DNA from: Actibacterium naphthalenivorans | GTDB lineage: Bacteria > Pseudomonadota > Alphaproteobacteria > Rhodobacterales > Rhodobacteraceae | DNA length: 64,000 bases | Direction: 5' to 3' | Assembly (NCBI RefSeq): GCF_014196965.1 | Contig: NZ_JACIEQ010000005.1 | Location: forward strand, 186,001 to 250,000 | Position numbers and translations under genes: made by a program | In this document: positions 43,386 to 52,313 of the stretch, piece by piece | Position numbering within the stretch: position 1 is the first letter of the stretch | Layout: every line of letters starts with the position of its first letter | The notes under the pieces: model-generated | The model's database searches: none | Told to the model about the DNA's origin: nothing | The model's input: only the letters and a program-made list of their open reading frames with translations

Positions 43386-43417
43386 ACCCCCGAGGATATT
43401 TTAACGAAAAAGAAACC
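43386..43417 (+). repeat. Dispersed intergenic motif, copy B
   Basis: ACCCCCGAGGATATTTT, three bases, then CGAAAAAGAAACC. It shares a CCSSCRRGGATATTT core with copy A and lies in the same place relative to a gene end (about 55 bases after the pstB-like stop). Confidence 0.5.
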
Positions 43418-43518
43418 GGAATCGGAGCAACTGGGCGTGCGGTACAGGCGGGGACGCCGATGACCGCCGAAGAAGAAGCCGCCCCGGTCCGGATGGCCGG
43501 GGCGCACCTTCTGCCCGC

Positions 43519-43553
43519 TTCTTTTTCGGTCAAGTATCCTCGCCGAAGGCAAG
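43519..43553 (-). repeat. Dispersed intergenic motif, copy C
   Basis: On the minus strand it reads CCTTCGGCGAGGATACTT, three bases, CGAAAAAGAAGCG, matching copies A and B. It lies about 75 bases after the stop of the kinase gene, mirror-image to copy B. Confidence 0.5.
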
Positions 43554-43629
43554 AAAGTTCCGCGCGCGGAACGGGCGCACCGGGTCCAACGCCGGGCAGG
43601 CGCGCGGGCCTGGGCGGCAGAGGGTTGGC

Positions 43630-44616
43630 TCAGATCAGCCCATTTTTCCTGAACAGCTCCTTCAGGCTCGCCTCGGGCCGGGCGCCGAAATGGCTGATGA
43701 CCTCTGCCGCGGCCACGTTGCCCATGCGCCCGCAGGTTTCCAGCGACTGACTGGTGGCAAGGCCGTAAAGAAACCCCGCAGCGAACTGATCGCCCGCGCC
43801 GGTGGCATCCACCGGCACGATGCGCTTGACCGGCACAACCGCCTCTTCCGCGCCCCGCACGAGCACCACGTCGTGGCCTGACCGGGTGCAGACCACCAGC
43901 CCGCTTTCCGATGCCGCCTGTTCCAGCGCCGCGCCAAGGTCGGTCTGATAAAGCGCTTCCCACTCGTGCTCGTTGCCGATGACATAGTCGAGTTCTTTCA
44001 CCAGCCGGCGGAAACTGTCGCGGTGCCGGTCGACGCAGAAAGGGTCTGACAGGGTAATCCCGGCCTTGCCGCCGCTTTCGCGGCAGACCCTTGCCGCCCG
44101 GTCAAAGGCCTGCTTGCCCTTGGGCTTGTCATAAAGATAGCCCTCGAGGAACAGGATCTCGGCCTGCCCCGCCACATCGTCGGCCACGTCATCGGGGCCC
44201 AGTTCGGCGGAAATGCCCAGATAGGTGTTCATCGACCGTTCGCCATCGGGCGACACGAAGATCATGCTGCGCGAGGTCGGAAGCTCGCCGCCCGTGACCG
44301 GAGGGTTCACGAAATCGGTGCCGTCGCGGGCCATTTCAGCGGCATAGAACTGGCCCAGCGCATCGTCATGTACCCGCCCGATGAAACCGGTGGACAGGCC
44401 CAGATTGCCCAGCCCCGCCAGCGTGTTCGCCACCGACCCGCCCGGCGCCTGTGTCCGGCCGCGCATCGCGCCGTACAGCATCTCGCCGCGTTTGCGTTCG
44501 ACCAGTTGCATGATGCCTTTCTGAATCCCCATCAGATCGAGGAAGCTGTCATCGCACTGGGTCAGCACATCGACGATGGCGTTGCCGATACCGACAACCT
44601 GATAGGTCTTTTTCAC
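43630..44616 (-). CDS. Adenosine kinase-like PfkB family carbohydrate kinase
   Basis: A 328-residue cytosolic kinase of the PfkB/ribokinase family. N-terminal GNAIVDVL, substrate loop GGSVANTLAGLGNLG near residue 58, and the catalytic, anion-hole motif DATGAGDQFAAGFLYG with its aspartate base near 280 are clear. The overall pattern fits the alphaproteobacterial adenosine/carbohydrate kinase annotated next to nth. It phosphorylates adenosine or a sugar analogue with ATP. Its ATG overlaps the nth stop (44613-44616). Confidence 0.88.
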   Translation of the reverse strand: MKKTYQVVGIGNAIVDVLTQCDDSFLDLMGIQKGIMQLVERKRGEMLYGAMRGRTQAPGGSVANTLAGLGNLGLSTGFIGRVHDDALGQFYAAEMARDGTDFVNPPVTGGELPTSRSMIFVSPDGERSMNTYLGISAELGPDDVADDVAGQAEILFLEGYLYDKPKGKQAFDRAARVCRESGGKAGITLSDPFCVDRHRDSFRRLVKELDYVIGNEHEWEALYQTDLGAALEQAASESGLVVCTRSGHDVVLVRGAEEAVVPVKRIVPVDATGAGDQFAAGFLYGLATSQSLETCGRMGNVAAAEVISHFGARPEASLKELFRKNGLI

Positions 44617-45257
44617 AGGGTCTTCTCCTCGAACGGGCAGAGATCACGGATGATGCAGTTGGGGCAGACGGGTTTGCGCGCCTTGCAGACATAGCGGCCA
44701 TGCAGGATCAGCCAGTGGTGGGCATGCTGCAGAAACGCGACCGGGATGTTGTCTTCTATGGCCCGCTCCACGGCGTCCACATCCTTGCCGGCGGCGATGC
44801 CGGTGCGGTTACCGACCCGGAAGATATGGGTATCGACCGCCTGCGCGGGATAGTGGAACCACATGTTCAGCACCACATTCGCCGTCTTGCGCCCGACGCC
44901 GGGCAGCGACTGCAGCGCGGCGCGCGAAGAGGGCACCTCGCCGCCATAATCCTCAACCAGGATGCGGCTCATCTTGATGACGTTCCTGGCCTTGTTGCGG
45001 TAAAGGCCGATCGTCTTGATATGTTCGATCAGCCCTTCCTCGCCCAGATCCAGCATCTTTTCCGGTGTGTCTGCGATCTTGAACAGGGCCCGCGTGGCCT
45101 TGTTCACACCGGCATCGGTGGCCTGGGCCGAAAGCGCCACCGCCACGACAAGCGTATAGGCGTTCACATGTTCCAGTTCGCCCTTCGGTTCGGGCTCATG
45201 CGCCCGGAACCGGGTGAAAATCGCGCGCAGGGTATGATAATCGAGTTGACGGGCCAT
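44613..45257 (-). CDS. nth: Endonuclease III (DNA glycosylase/AP lyase)
   Basis: A 214-residue DNA-repair enzyme. The helix-hairpin-helix block LPGVGRKTANVVLN contains the catalytic lysine, and the catalytic aspartate is in VDTHIFRV. The C-terminal iron-sulphur cluster has the exact spacing C-x6-C-x2-C-x5-C. It excises oxidised pyrimidines and cleaves abasic sites. I take ATG 45257 as start, matching the family N-terminus; GTG 45272 is possible and has an AGAGGG site. It overlaps the kinase gene by four bases. Confidence 0.95.
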   Translation of the reverse strand: MARQLDYHTLRAIFTRFRAHEPEPKGELEHVNAYTLVVAVALSAQATDAGVNKATRALFKIADTPEKMLDLGEEGLIEHIKTIGLYRNKARNVIKMSRILVEDYGGEVPSSRAALQSLPGVGRKTANVVLNMWFHYPAQAVDTHIFRVGNRTGIAAGKDVDAVERAIEDNIPVAFLQHAHHWLILHGRYVCKARKPVCPNCIIRDLCPFEEKTL

Positions 45258-45330
45258 TGCTTCAGATGGCACGGGCGCGGCGCCCTCTGCAACTGCATTT
45301 CAGGGGCGCCGCGCGTGGTATTTGGCCGGT

Positions 45331-46602
45331 TCAGCTCTGGCGGCGCCGGCGGCGGGCAAAGCCCATCGCGCCCAGACCGGCGATCAGCAGCGGTGCCGTG
45401 GCCGGCAGTGGCACGGCGGCGACCGAGGCAACCGTCGAAACGCGCAGCGTGAACCTGTCTTGCTGATACGTGTCGTCGACCAGGATGGCGTAGTTCTCGT
45501 TGAGGTTCGCCAGATCTTCGATCAGCCCGGTTTCAACCTCTCCTGCTGCCAGTGACAGCCCCAGGAAATCCGCCGCGCCCGCGACATCCGCGAAGGTGGT
45601 GTAGCTGTCCAGCGTCGTGCCATAGCTGCAGGTGGTCAGGTCCGCCGGATCGGTGCAGGTGGTCGTTGCCTCGCGACGCACCTCCCATGCGCCGTCAGGC
45701 GTTTGCCAGGCCAGCAGCAGCGCATCGGTGGTCGGATCGCCGTCGAAATCCCAGAACAGCCCATCGGGCGCCATTTCCTGCGACATCCAGGCGCCAAACG
45801 TGTCGGAATAGGAACCATACATATCGCCGCTGGTGATCAGATCTTCGGTCATGTCCAGATCGAACCCGGTTCGCTGGGTGTCGAAGAACCCGTCGATCGT
45901 GAAGTTCGGGTTGGTCGAGGCATCGCCGAACAGGCCGAACGGATACTGGCTGAACGCGTTGAGATCCTGCGGACCCGAGGTGAACGCAGCCGAGAAGGAC
46001 AGCCCGTCGCCCGCGCTCGAGGCAACGAAATTATCGCCAATGCCCGAGCCAAGCTGAATGCTGAAGGATTCGATGCTCTGCCCGGTCAGGTTCACCAGCC
46101 GATGATACACCTGATAGCCGACGGGAGCGTCGACGCTCAGCACGCCGTCCTGATCAACCGGATCGGTGGTCACATCCACGCCGAACACAAGGTCGACCTC
46201 GCCGATACCGGTGAGTTGCTGCTTGAACCGCTTGCCGCTCTGGAACGGGCCATCGCAGGTCGAGGCGCTCGAGGCCATGATGCACCCCGAGGCGACATCC
46301 TTGGGGGCCGGTCCGCCGAGTTCGTAGGCGTCATTTTCCACCCGCAGGCCGGGCGATGTCGCCTCTGGTTCGGAATAGGCGATCCGGCCATTGGAGGCCG
46401 CACCGGAAATCAGCGGATCGAGGCCGCCGAGATCGCGATCATAGATCACGCTGAATCCGGTTTCGCCATCCGGAAGGTCTGCGGGGCCGACGACAACGTT
46501 CGCCGTGTCCCAGGTGGTGATTGTCGCGGCGGATGCCAATCCGGGCGCGATTGCGGCCGCACAGATCGTGCAAAACAGCCGTCTCTTGGCAATGGCAGTC
46601 AT
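45331..46602 (-). CDS. VPLPA-CTERM surface/exported protein
   Basis: A 423-residue exported protein. It has an N-terminal signal peptide (cleavage after ASA near residue 25), an aspartate/glycine-rich beta-type body with many D-x-D runs (for example FWDFDGDPTTDAL), and a C-terminal sorting tail: VPLPATAPLLIAGLGAM followed by an arginine-rich end. That VPLPA-hydrophobic-basic layout is the Rhodobacterales PEP-CTERM-like signal, normally processed by an exosortase/archaeosortase not present in this window. The start at 46602 has GGAGGA five bases upstream. The cargo function is unknown. Confidence 0.85.
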   Translation of the reverse strand: MTAIAKRRLFCTICAAAIAPGLASAATITTWDTANVVVGPADLPDGETGFSVIYDRDLGGLDPLISGAASNGRIAYSEPEATSPGLRVENDAYELGGPAPKDVASGCIMASSASTCDGPFQSGKRFKQQLTGIGEVDLVFGVDVTTDPVDQDGVLSVDAPVGYQVYHRLVNLTGQSIESFSIQLGSGIGDNFVASSAGDGLSFSAAFTSGPQDLNAFSQYPFGLFGDASTNPNFTIDGFFDTQRTGFDLDMTEDLITSGDMYGSYSDTFGAWMSQEMAPDGLFWDFDGDPTTDALLLAWQTPDGAWEVRREATTTCTDPADLTTCSYGTTLDSYTTFADVAGAADFLGLSLAAGEVETGLIEDLANLNENYAILVDDTYQQDRFTLRVSTVASVAAVPLPATAPLLIAGLGAMGFARRRRRQS

Positions 46603-46963
46603 ACCATTCCTCCATTCACTTCCACAAAATTTGATTTTTTGGTGCGTCCAGAGCATCGCGGCCTTCGCAATCGAACGACCGGCTCGCCTGACAATTCACT
46701 TCCCAGGGCACCCTCCCGCGCCCTATTCACATATTCGTGATTCAAAATGTCTATGGCAACACATTTTTGCCTTAATTTGCCGGTCGTCCCGCAAGATAAA
46801 TCAATCTTCAAAAATTCCCCTCATTCGCCTTAAAGTGGATACAATAACCAGCGAAAGCCCGTTATTCTCCCGATTTCATCAAGGCATTTGCGCATCATTC
46901 GGGTCGACCTGCGCCCCGCCTGCCGCCAAATAGATGGCAAAGCGAACCTGCGGGTGAAGAGCG
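46603..46963. other. AT-rich divergent regulatory region
   Basis: A 361-base gap between the leftward VPLPA gene and the rightward ogt gene. It is markedly AT-rich between about 46610 and 46870, as expected for two divergent promoters, and I see no coding potential on either strand that has a credible start. No clear consensus boxes can be assigned with confidence. Confidence 0.5.
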
Positions 46964-47818
46964 ATGGACGAAACAGAACGCAACTATCACTACAACGTCA
47001 TGCGCCGCGCGATCGACAGGATCGATGCGCAGGGCGGCGCGTGCCTGACGCTGGAAGAGCTTTCGAACGAGATGCAGATGAGCCCGGCGCATTTTCAGCG
47101 CCTGTTCAGCCGCTGGGCCGGTGTGTCGCCCAAGCGGTACCAGCAATATCTGGCGCTGGGGCATGCCAAGGCGCTGTTGCGCGAACGCTTCACCACGTTG
47201 GAGGCCGCAGCGGGCGCCGGGCTTTCGGGCGGCGGGCGCCTGCATGATCTGTTCCTGCGCTGGGAGGCGATGAGCCCCGGCACCTTCGCCCAGAAGGGCG
47301 CCGGGCTGACCATCTGGTACGGCTGGTTTCCCGGCCCCTTCGGCGAAACCCTGGCGATGGGCACCGAAAAGGGCCTGTGCGGGCTGGCCTTCACCGAGGA
47401 AACCGGGCCCGAGGCCGGGTTCGAAGACATGCGCGCCCGCTGGCCGGCCGCGCGGTTCGTCGAGGCGCCGGAACGCTTGGAACCGGCCGTCTCCGCCGCC
47501 TTTCGCCAATCGGGCGAGGCGCGGCTGCACCTGATCGGGGCCCCTTTTCAGATCAAGGTGTGGGAGGCGCTTCTAAGTGTCCCGTCGGGGCAGGTCACGA
47601 CCTATTCAGAGATCGCGCAGGCCATCGGCCATCCCAAGGCGGTGCGGGCGGTGGGCACCGCGGTGGGGCGCAACCCGATCAGTTTTCTGATCCCCTGCCA
47701 CCGGGCCCTGCGGAAATCGGGCGGGCTGGGCGGGTATCACTGGGGCCTGCCGGTCAAACGGGCGATTCTCGCCTGGGAAGCCGCGCGCGCGGATGCGGCT
47801 GAGGCAACCGCCCCCTGA
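46964..47818 (+). CDS. AraC-HTH / methylated-DNA-protein-cysteine methyltransferase (Ada-like)
   Basis: A 284-residue protein. Residues about 1-95 are an AraC-type helix-turn-helix (LEELSNEMQMSPAHFQRLFSRWAG), and the C-terminal part (about 115-284) is an O6-methylguanine methyltransferase with the alkyl-accepting Cys245 in IPCHR and the RAVGTAVGRNP helix. Compared with full-length Ada it lacks the N-terminal phosphotriester-repair, zinc-cysteine domain, so it may repair and bind DNA but not sense methylphosphotriesters. It removes methyl groups from O6-methylguanine in a suicide reaction. Confidence 0.9.
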   Translation: MDETERNYHYNVMRRAIDRIDAQGGACLTLEELSNEMQMSPAHFQRLFSRWAGVSPKRYQQYLALGHAKALLRERFTTLEAAAGAGLSGGGRLHDLFLRWEAMSPGTFAQKGAGLTIWYGWFPGPFGETLAMGTEKGLCGLAFTEETGPEAGFEDMRARWPAARFVEAPERLEPAVSAAFRQSGEARLHLIGAPFQIKVWEALLSVPSGQVTTYSEIAQAIGHPKAVRAVGTAVGRNPISFLIPCHRALRKSGGLGGYHWGLPVKRAILAWEAARADAAEATAP

Positions 47819-47874
47819 CCCGCTGGCGAATTCCCGCCGCCCGGCCGGAACTTTTCGTGCTGCCCTTCGTTAAA

Positions 47875-47901
47875 CGCCGAGGAATGCATATATGCTCGGC
47901 G
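47875..47901. other. Inverted repeat between ogt and OmpA-type gene
   Basis: CGCCGAG and CTCGGCG form perfect seven-base arms with a 13-base AT-rich loop, 57 bases after the ogt-like stop and 35 bases before the lipoprotein start. It could be a terminator without U-run, an operator, or part of the lipoprotein 5' leader. Confidence 0.35.
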
Positions 47902-47935
47902 GTATCCCAAGATCGGGCCAAACTGAGAGGCAGTA

Positions 47936-48601
47936 ATGATTCAAGCGAAACTTCCCCTGACCATCGTCGCCATGGGCGCGCTGGCGCTTTCGGCATGTAC
48001 CGATCCTTCGGTTCAGACCAGCGACCCCGACAAGCGCACGAAAGAGGGCGTGGCGCTTGGCGCGGCCCTTGGCGCGGCTGTAGGCGCCATGACCGGTGAC
48101 AACTCGGCAGAGCGCAACAAGGGCGCCGTCATCGGCGGCATCGTCGGTGCAAGCGTCGGCGGCGTGATCGGCAACCGGCTTGACAAACAGGCCGCCGAGC
48201 TGCGTCAGGATTTCGACAACAATCAGATCACCGTGGTCAACACCGGGTCCGAACTGATCGTGACCATGCCGCAGGATATCCTGTTCGCCTTCGACAGTGA
48301 TACGGTTTCGTCCAGCCTGCAATCCGACCTGCACGTGCTTGCCGCCAGCCTGAACGACTATCCGAATACCACCGTCGATATCATCGGCCACACAGACAAC
48401 GTCGGCAGCGCGTCTTACAACCAGGCGCTTTCGGCACGCCGCGCGAGTTCGGTGGCCTCCGTTCTTCGGAGTTCCGGCGTCGCCTCGTCGCGCATCCGCT
48501 CTTATGGGCGGGGCGAGGATGAACCTGTCGCGTCGAACCTGACGCCGGAAGGCCGCGCGCAGAACCGCCGGGTCAATATCATCATCCGCCCCAACGCCTG
48601 A
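47936..48601 (+). CDS. OmpA family lipoprotein with glycine zipper (YiaD-like)
   Basis: A 221-residue outer-membrane lipoprotein. The lipobox LSAC places the lipidated cysteine at residue 21. A glycine-zipper segment (about 40-85; GVALGAALGAAVGAMTGD and GGIVGASVGGVIGNRL) follows. The C-terminal OmpA-like domain (about 110-221) has the peptidoglycan-binding signature VDIIGHTDNVGSASYNQALSARRA and ends RRVNIIIRPNA. It tethers outer membrane to peptidoglycan. The terminator at 48618-48643 closes the gene. Confidence 0.92.
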   Translation: MIQAKLPLTIVAMGALALSACTDPSVQTSDPDKRTKEGVALGAALGAAVGAMTGDNSAERNKGAVIGGIVGASVGGVIGNRLDKQAAELRQDFDNNQITVVNTGSELIVTMPQDILFAFDSDTVSSSLQSDLHVLAASLNDYPNTTVDIIGHTDNVGSASYNQALSARRASSVASVLRSSGVASSRIRSYGRGEDEPVASNLTPEGRAQNRRVNIIIRPNA

Positions 48602-48617
48602 CGGCGATGCAGCAACA

Positions 48618-48643
48618 GGCCGGGCGGCGCACGCCCGGCCTTT
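48618..48643 (+). terminator. Rho-independent terminator after OmpA-type gene
   Basis: A perfect eight-base stem GGCCGGGC / GCCCGGCC with a seven-base loop and TTT directly following, 17 bases after the stop codon. Confidence 0.7.
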
Positions 48644-48665
48644 CCCGGTTGCCGCCTCCACGCGG

Positions 48666-48684
48666 TGGTCATATGATTTGACCA
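48666..48684 (+). promoter_or_regulatory. Inverted repeat upstream of gntR (probable operator)
   Basis: TGGTCA-N7-TGACCA, 16 bases before the ATG. FadR/PdhR-type GntR proteins bind TGGT-N-ACCA-like sites, so autoregulation is likely. Confidence 0.5.
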
Positions 48685-48700
48685 ATTGCCGGAGGCCCGA

Positions 48701-49471
48701 ATGCCCTTTCAGAAAGTTCAGCCCGAAAAGCTCTCTCGTGCCGTGGTGCGACAGATCGAGCTTCTGATCCTGCGCGGCATCCTGCGCCCGGGCGAGCGGC
48801 TACCCTCCGAGCGTGAGATGGCCGAAAAGCTGGGCGTCTCTCGGCCCAGCCTGCGCGAAGCGGTGGCCGAGCTGCAGGAACGCGGCCTTCTGATCAGCAA
48901 GATCGGGGCCGGCATTTTTGTGGCCGAGGTTCTGGGCTCTTCCTTTTCCGACGCGCTGATCCGGCTGTTCGCAGATCACGAAGAGGCGGTGTTCGATTAT
49001 ATCGCCTTCCGGCGCGACATGGAGGGGCTGGCGGCGGAACGGGCGGCGCGGCTGGCCTCGGACACCGATCTGCAGGTGATCGACACGATCTTCCGCAAGA
49101 TGGAAGCGGCCCATTCAAAGCGCAACCCGGCCGACGAGGCGCGGCTGGATGCCGAGTTTCACATGTCGATCATAGAGGCATCACATAACGTGATCATGCT
49201 GCACATGATGCGCTCGATGTATGATCTGCTGCGCGAGGGTGTGTTTTACAATCGCCAGGTGATGTTCAAACAGCGCACCACCCGCGGCACGCTGCTGGAC
49301 CAGCACCGCGCGATCAACACGGCGCTTCAGGCACGCGATCCGCAGGCCGCCCGCGCCGCGATCGAGGCGCATCTGAACTTCGTCTCGGATGCGCTGCACG
49401 ATCAGCACACCGCCGACCGGAACGAAGAAATCGCCCGGCAAAGGCTGCAGCACGAAGAAGCGCGCGGATAG
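48701..49471 (+). CDS. GntR family regulator (FadR/PdhR-type, FCD domain)
   Basis: A 256-residue transcription factor. Winged helix at about residues 10-75 (ERLPSEREMAEKLGVSRPSLREAVAELQERGLL) and an FCD ligand-binding domain from about 95 with the metal ligands in EFHMSIIEASHN and LDQHRAINTALQ. ATG 48701 has GGAGG ten bases upstream. It stands alone before a bidirectional terminator, so it probably regulates targets elsewhere and itself. Ligand is probably a carboxylic acid such as lactate, glycolate or pyruvate, by family analogy. Confidence 0.9.
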   Translation: MPFQKVQPEKLSRAVVRQIELLILRGILRPGERLPSEREMAEKLGVSRPSLREAVAELQERGLLISKIGAGIFVAEVLGSSFSDALIRLFADHEEAVFDYIAFRRDMEGLAAERAARLASDTDLQVIDTIFRKMEAAHSKRNPADEARLDAEFHMSIIEASHNVIMLHMMRSMYDLLREGVFYNRQVMFKQRTTRGTLLDQHRAINTALQARDPQAARAAIEAHLNFVSDALHDQHTADRNEEIARQRLQHEEARG

Positions 49472-49479
49472 CGCATGAA

Positions 49480-49505
49480 AAAACCCGGCGCGAAGGCCGG
49501 GTTTT
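49480..49505. terminator. Bidirectional terminator between gntR and ATP synthase operon
   Basis: AAAACCCGGC and GCCGGGTTTT form a perfect ten-base stem with a six-base loop, with A-run on one side and T-run on the other, so it can end the gntR transcript and the leftward atp operon. Confidence 0.85.
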
Positions 49506-49529
49506 CAGTCTTTCAGGATCGGCGAACAG

Positions 49530-50084
49530 CTAGTGAAGCTTCGCCTCGGCCTGCTTGATCGCATCGTCGATCAACGCATCGCCCGCGGCGCCCGTCATCT
49601 GCTTGGCCACGACATCGGCAGCGGCGGCAACCGCCACGGCCACGGCCCGGTCACGCACTTCGCGCAGGGCAGCAGCCTCGGCCGAAGCGATCTGCTCCTC
49701 GGCGGCCTGAAGGCGCCGCGTGATGGACGCCTCAAGCTCTTTGCGGGCCTGTGCCGCCGCAATCTCGGCTTCCTCGCGGGCATGTGCCACGATCCGCTGC
49801 GATTGCTCCTGCACTTCCTTCTGCTTGCGCTCGTAAGACGCCAGAATGGTCTGCGCCTCTTCACGCAGGGCCCGCGCCTCGTCAAGCTCGGCACGGATGC
49901 CTTCGGCGCGCTTGTCCAGCATGCCGCCCAGCAACGCCGGAACCTTGAGGTAGATCAGGAACCCGATGAACAGCAGAAAGGCCAGCAGCACGACGAAATC
50001 GGTGTTGCGCAGCGAGAAGAACGGGCCCGAGGCCGCAAGTGCCGGGCTGGCGGCAAGGGCGAACAGAACTGTCAGCTTTTTCAT
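49530..50084 (-). CDS. atpF: ATP synthase F0 subunit b
   Basis: A 184-residue subunit with a signal-like N-terminus ([11 protein letters not shown]), a membrane helix at about 28-50 and a long alanine- and glutamate-rich cytoplasmic coiled coil. It is the last gene of the F0 operon, and pairs with subunit b' (50089-50640) to form the heterodimeric stalk found in photosynthetic and other alphaproteobacteria. It holds F1 against rotation. Overall layout agrees with atpF of Rhodobacteraceae. Confidence 0.93.
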   Translation of the reverse strand: MKKLTVLFALAASPALAASGPFFSLRNTDFVVLLAFLLFIGFLIYLKVPALLGGMLDKRAEGIRAELDEARALREEAQTILASYERKQKEVQEQSQRIVAHAREEAEIAAAQARKELEASITRRLQAAEEQIASAEAAALREVRDRAVAVAVAAAADVVAKQMTGAAGDALIDDAIKQAEAKLH

Positions 50085-50088
50085 CGCT

Positions 50089-50640
50089 TTACCCTTTCAG
50101 CCGGGCGTTGACCGCTTCGGATACCACGGCGGCGTCGGCCTTCTGATCCAGCATGCCGATGATTTCGGCAGCCGTATCCTTGGCCACTTCCGTCACGGCC
50201 TCCAGCGCGCCGGCGCGCACTTCGCCGATCTTCTTTTCCGATTCCGCCGCTTTCGCGGCAATCTCGGCATCGGCCTTCGCGGTGGCTTCGTCCAGTCCGA
50301 TCTGGATTTCGGCCTTCGCCTCGGCGATGATTTTCTGCGCCTCGACGCGGGCATCGGCCAGCGCCTGGTTATAGGCCGCTTCGGCCTCCTGCGCCTTGAG
50401 CTTCAGCTCTTCGGCGGCGGCGATGTCATTGGTGATCGTGCCCTGACGCTCTGCCAGAACCGAACCGATCCGGGGCAGCGCGACGCGCGACAGGATCAGA
50501 TAGATCACGACGATCGTGACGACCAACCAGAAAATCTGGTTCGGGAAGGTCGCAAAATCGATCTGCGGCATGCCGCCGGTTTCGGCCGCGTGCGCCGCGT
50601 CTGCAGCACCATGCGCTGCTTCGTTCGCGTTTGTCGCCAT
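50089..50640 (-). CDS. ATP synthase F0 subunit b' (AtpX/AtpG-type)
   Basis: A 183-residue homologue of subunit b with an alanine/histidine-rich leader of about 25 residues, a membrane helix ([19 protein letters not shown], about 32-52) and a charged coiled coil to the end. It lies four bases before atpF and forms the heterodimeric b-b' stalk. The presence of two unequal b genes is characteristic of the alphaproteobacterial F0 operon. Confidence 0.93.
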   Translation of the reverse strand: MATNANEAAHGAADAAHAAETGGMPQIDFATFPNQIFWLVVTIVVIYLILSRVALPRIGSVLAERQGTITNDIAAAEELKLKAQEAEAAYNQALADARVEAQKIIAEAKAEIQIGLDEATAKADAEIAAKAAESEKKIGEVRAGALEAVTEVAKDTAAEIIGMLDQKADAAVVSEAVNARLKG

Positions 50641-50717
50641 GTTTCGTCCTCCGGGAACCTGATATTACACCGGGCGGGCAATCATGCCCACCCGGCCGTA
50701 AGGATCGGTTCGATGGA

Positions 50718-50954
50718 TCAGACGGCGAACATGAGCAGAAGCGCAACGAGGAACGAGAAGATCCCCAGAGCTTCGGCAAACGCGATACCGATGAACAGCG
50801 TGGCCGTCTGCGAAGCGGCAGCCGACGGGTTGCGCAGCGCGCCCGACAGGAAGTTGCCGGCAACGTTGCCCACACCGAGGGCGGCAAGGCCCATGCCGAA
50901 CGCCGAGATGCCGGCGCCGATGAACTTGCCCATTTCTGCGATATCGCCTTCCAT
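50718..50954 (-). CDS. atpE: ATP synthase F0 subunit c
   Basis: A 78-residue hairpin of two membrane helices (about 10-35 and 50-78) linked by the polar loop RNPSAA. The proton-carrying carboxylate is Glu61 in AFAEALGIF. It forms the rotating c-ring. Length and sequence are typical; the glycine-rich first helix ([17 protein letters not shown]) is standard. Confidence 0.97.
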   Translation of the reverse strand: MEGDIAEMGKFIGAGISAFGMGLAALGVGNVAGNFLSGALRNPSAAASQTATLFIGIAFAEALGIFSFLVALLLMFAV

Positions 50955-51001
50955 TGAAGTATCTCCTTAGGTTGGAATGGCTGAACTTGGACCCTGACCG
51001 G

Positions 51002-51751
51002 TCAGTGATGCGGGTGCAGCGCGTCTTTCAGGTAGACGCAGGTCAGGATGGTGAAAACGTAGGCCTGGATGAAGGACACCAGGATTTCGAGCCCGTACAT
51101 GGCCGCCACACCCAGGATCGCCAGAGGCGACAGGATGGCAGCGCCCGCGAAGGCCGCGAAGACTTTGATCACCGCGTGGCCGGCGGTCATGTTACCGGCA
51201 AGACGGATGGAATGGCTGACGGGGCGCACGAAGTAGGAAATGATCTCGATCACCGCCAGCACCGGCCGGATCGCCAGCGGCGCCGACGTGACCCAGAACA
51301 GGCCCAGGAAACTGGCGCCGTTCTTGACGAAGCCCAGAACCGTTACACCGATGAACACGGCCAGCGCCAGAACCACCGTCACCGCGACGTGCGACGTGGT
51401 GGTGAAGGCCATCGGCAGCAGGCCCAGGAAGTTGGCGAACAGGATGAACATGAACAGTGTCATGATATAGGGGAAGTATTTCAGCCCGTCCTTGCCGGCC
51501 ACATCCTCGACCATCTTGTAGACGAAGCCATAGGCAAGCTCGGCGATGGATTGCACGCGGGTCGGGATCACGGCGCGGCCGCGGCTGCCCAGAACCAGCA
51601 ACAGGAAAATCGCCACCACGGTGAGGCCCATCCACAGGGTCGCGTTCGTCGGCGTATACCAGTGAATGGCGTCACCACCGAACAGCGGCTCCACCTTGAA
51701 CTGATCCATCGGGTGGAACACCAGGCCTTCGCTTGCTTCTTCCGTCGCCAT
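51002..51751 (-). CDS. atpB: ATP synthase F0 subunit a
   Basis: A 249-residue inner-membrane protein with five to six helices. The stator arginine lies in [16 protein letters not shown], and the [24 protein letters not shown] segment is conserved. It provides the two proton half-channels facing the c-ring. It begins three bases after the AtpI stop and leads into the c subunit gene. Confidence 0.96.
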   Translation of the reverse strand: MATEEASEGLVFHPMDQFKVEPLFGGDAIHWYTPTNATLWMGLTVVAIFLLLVLGSRGRAVIPTRVQSIAELAYGFVYKMVEDVAGKDGLKYFPYIMTLFMFILFANFLGLLPMAFTTTSHVAVTVVLALAVFIGVTVLGFVKNGASFLGLFWVTSAPLAIRPVLAVIEIISYFVRPVSHSIRLAGNMTAGHAVIKVFAAFAGAAILSPLAILGVAAMYGLEILVSFIQAYVFTILTCVYLKDALHPHH

Positions 51752-51754
51752 GTT

Positions 51755-52084
51755 TCAGTCCCTCTTGTCCTTGTCGGCCTCGGCCGTCATCGTCTTCTGT
51801 ATCTCCGCGGCGGATCGCAGCATCACGCGCACCCCGGCCACGAAGCCCAGCAATATGAACAGCACCAGAAAGACGGGCATTGTGCCGAACAGCGTGTCCA
51901 GCCCGTATCCGATGCCGAAGCCGATCCCCAGACCGGCCACAAGCTCTGTCACCATTCGCCAGCCAAGCTGAGCCTGCGAATAATGTTCTTCCTGATGGGG
52001 CTTTTCCGGCGCCTGCGCCTTCTTCGCCGCAGCGATCTTTGCTTCGAGCCGCGCCAGCCGCGCCTTTTCCGCAGGATCCACCAT
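51755..52084 (-). CDS. atpI: ATP synthase accessory protein AtpI
   Basis: A 109-residue protein. An N-terminal charged coiled segment (EKARLARLEAKIAAAKKAQ) is followed by two membrane helices (GWRMVTELVAGLGIGFGIGYGLD and the PVFLVLFILLGFVAGVRV region). It is the usual first gene of the alphaproteobacterial F0 operon, helping c-ring assembly or magnesium supply. ATG 52084 is chosen; the longer frame to 52132 overlaps the promoter. Confidence 0.88.
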   Translation of the reverse strand: MVDPAEKARLARLEAKIAAAKKAQAPEKPHQEEHYSQAQLGWRMVTELVAGLGIGFGIGYGLDTLFGTMPVFLVLFILLGFVAGVRVMLRSAAEIQKTMTAEADKDKRD

Positions 52085-52113
52085 GTACGAAAGCCCCCTG
52101 GACAGTCGCCGCG

Positions 52114-52142
52114 AACCTAGAAACCCCGGCACTCCGAGTCAA
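52114..52142 (-). promoter_or_regulatory. Promoter of the ATP synthase F0 operon
   Basis: TTGACT (minus strand, 52137-52142), 17 bases, then TAGGTT (52114-52119). It is placed about 30 bases before the AtpI ATG. The AT-rich patch around 52165-52195 just upstream fits a UP-type element. Confidence 0.55.
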
Positions 52143-52313
52143 GCGCGTTCACAGCCCCGCGAAACACATTTAATATATTGTTTTCAAACGATATTCCAGA
52201 ACTCGCGCTGGCCGCCGTCAGGCGCGCCGCGGCAGTTTGGGCGCTAACAGGGCGCCACCGCATATTCAACCGGACGGTTGACGATCCCGACGGGTTGGCC
52301 CCATAGCTGTGCG

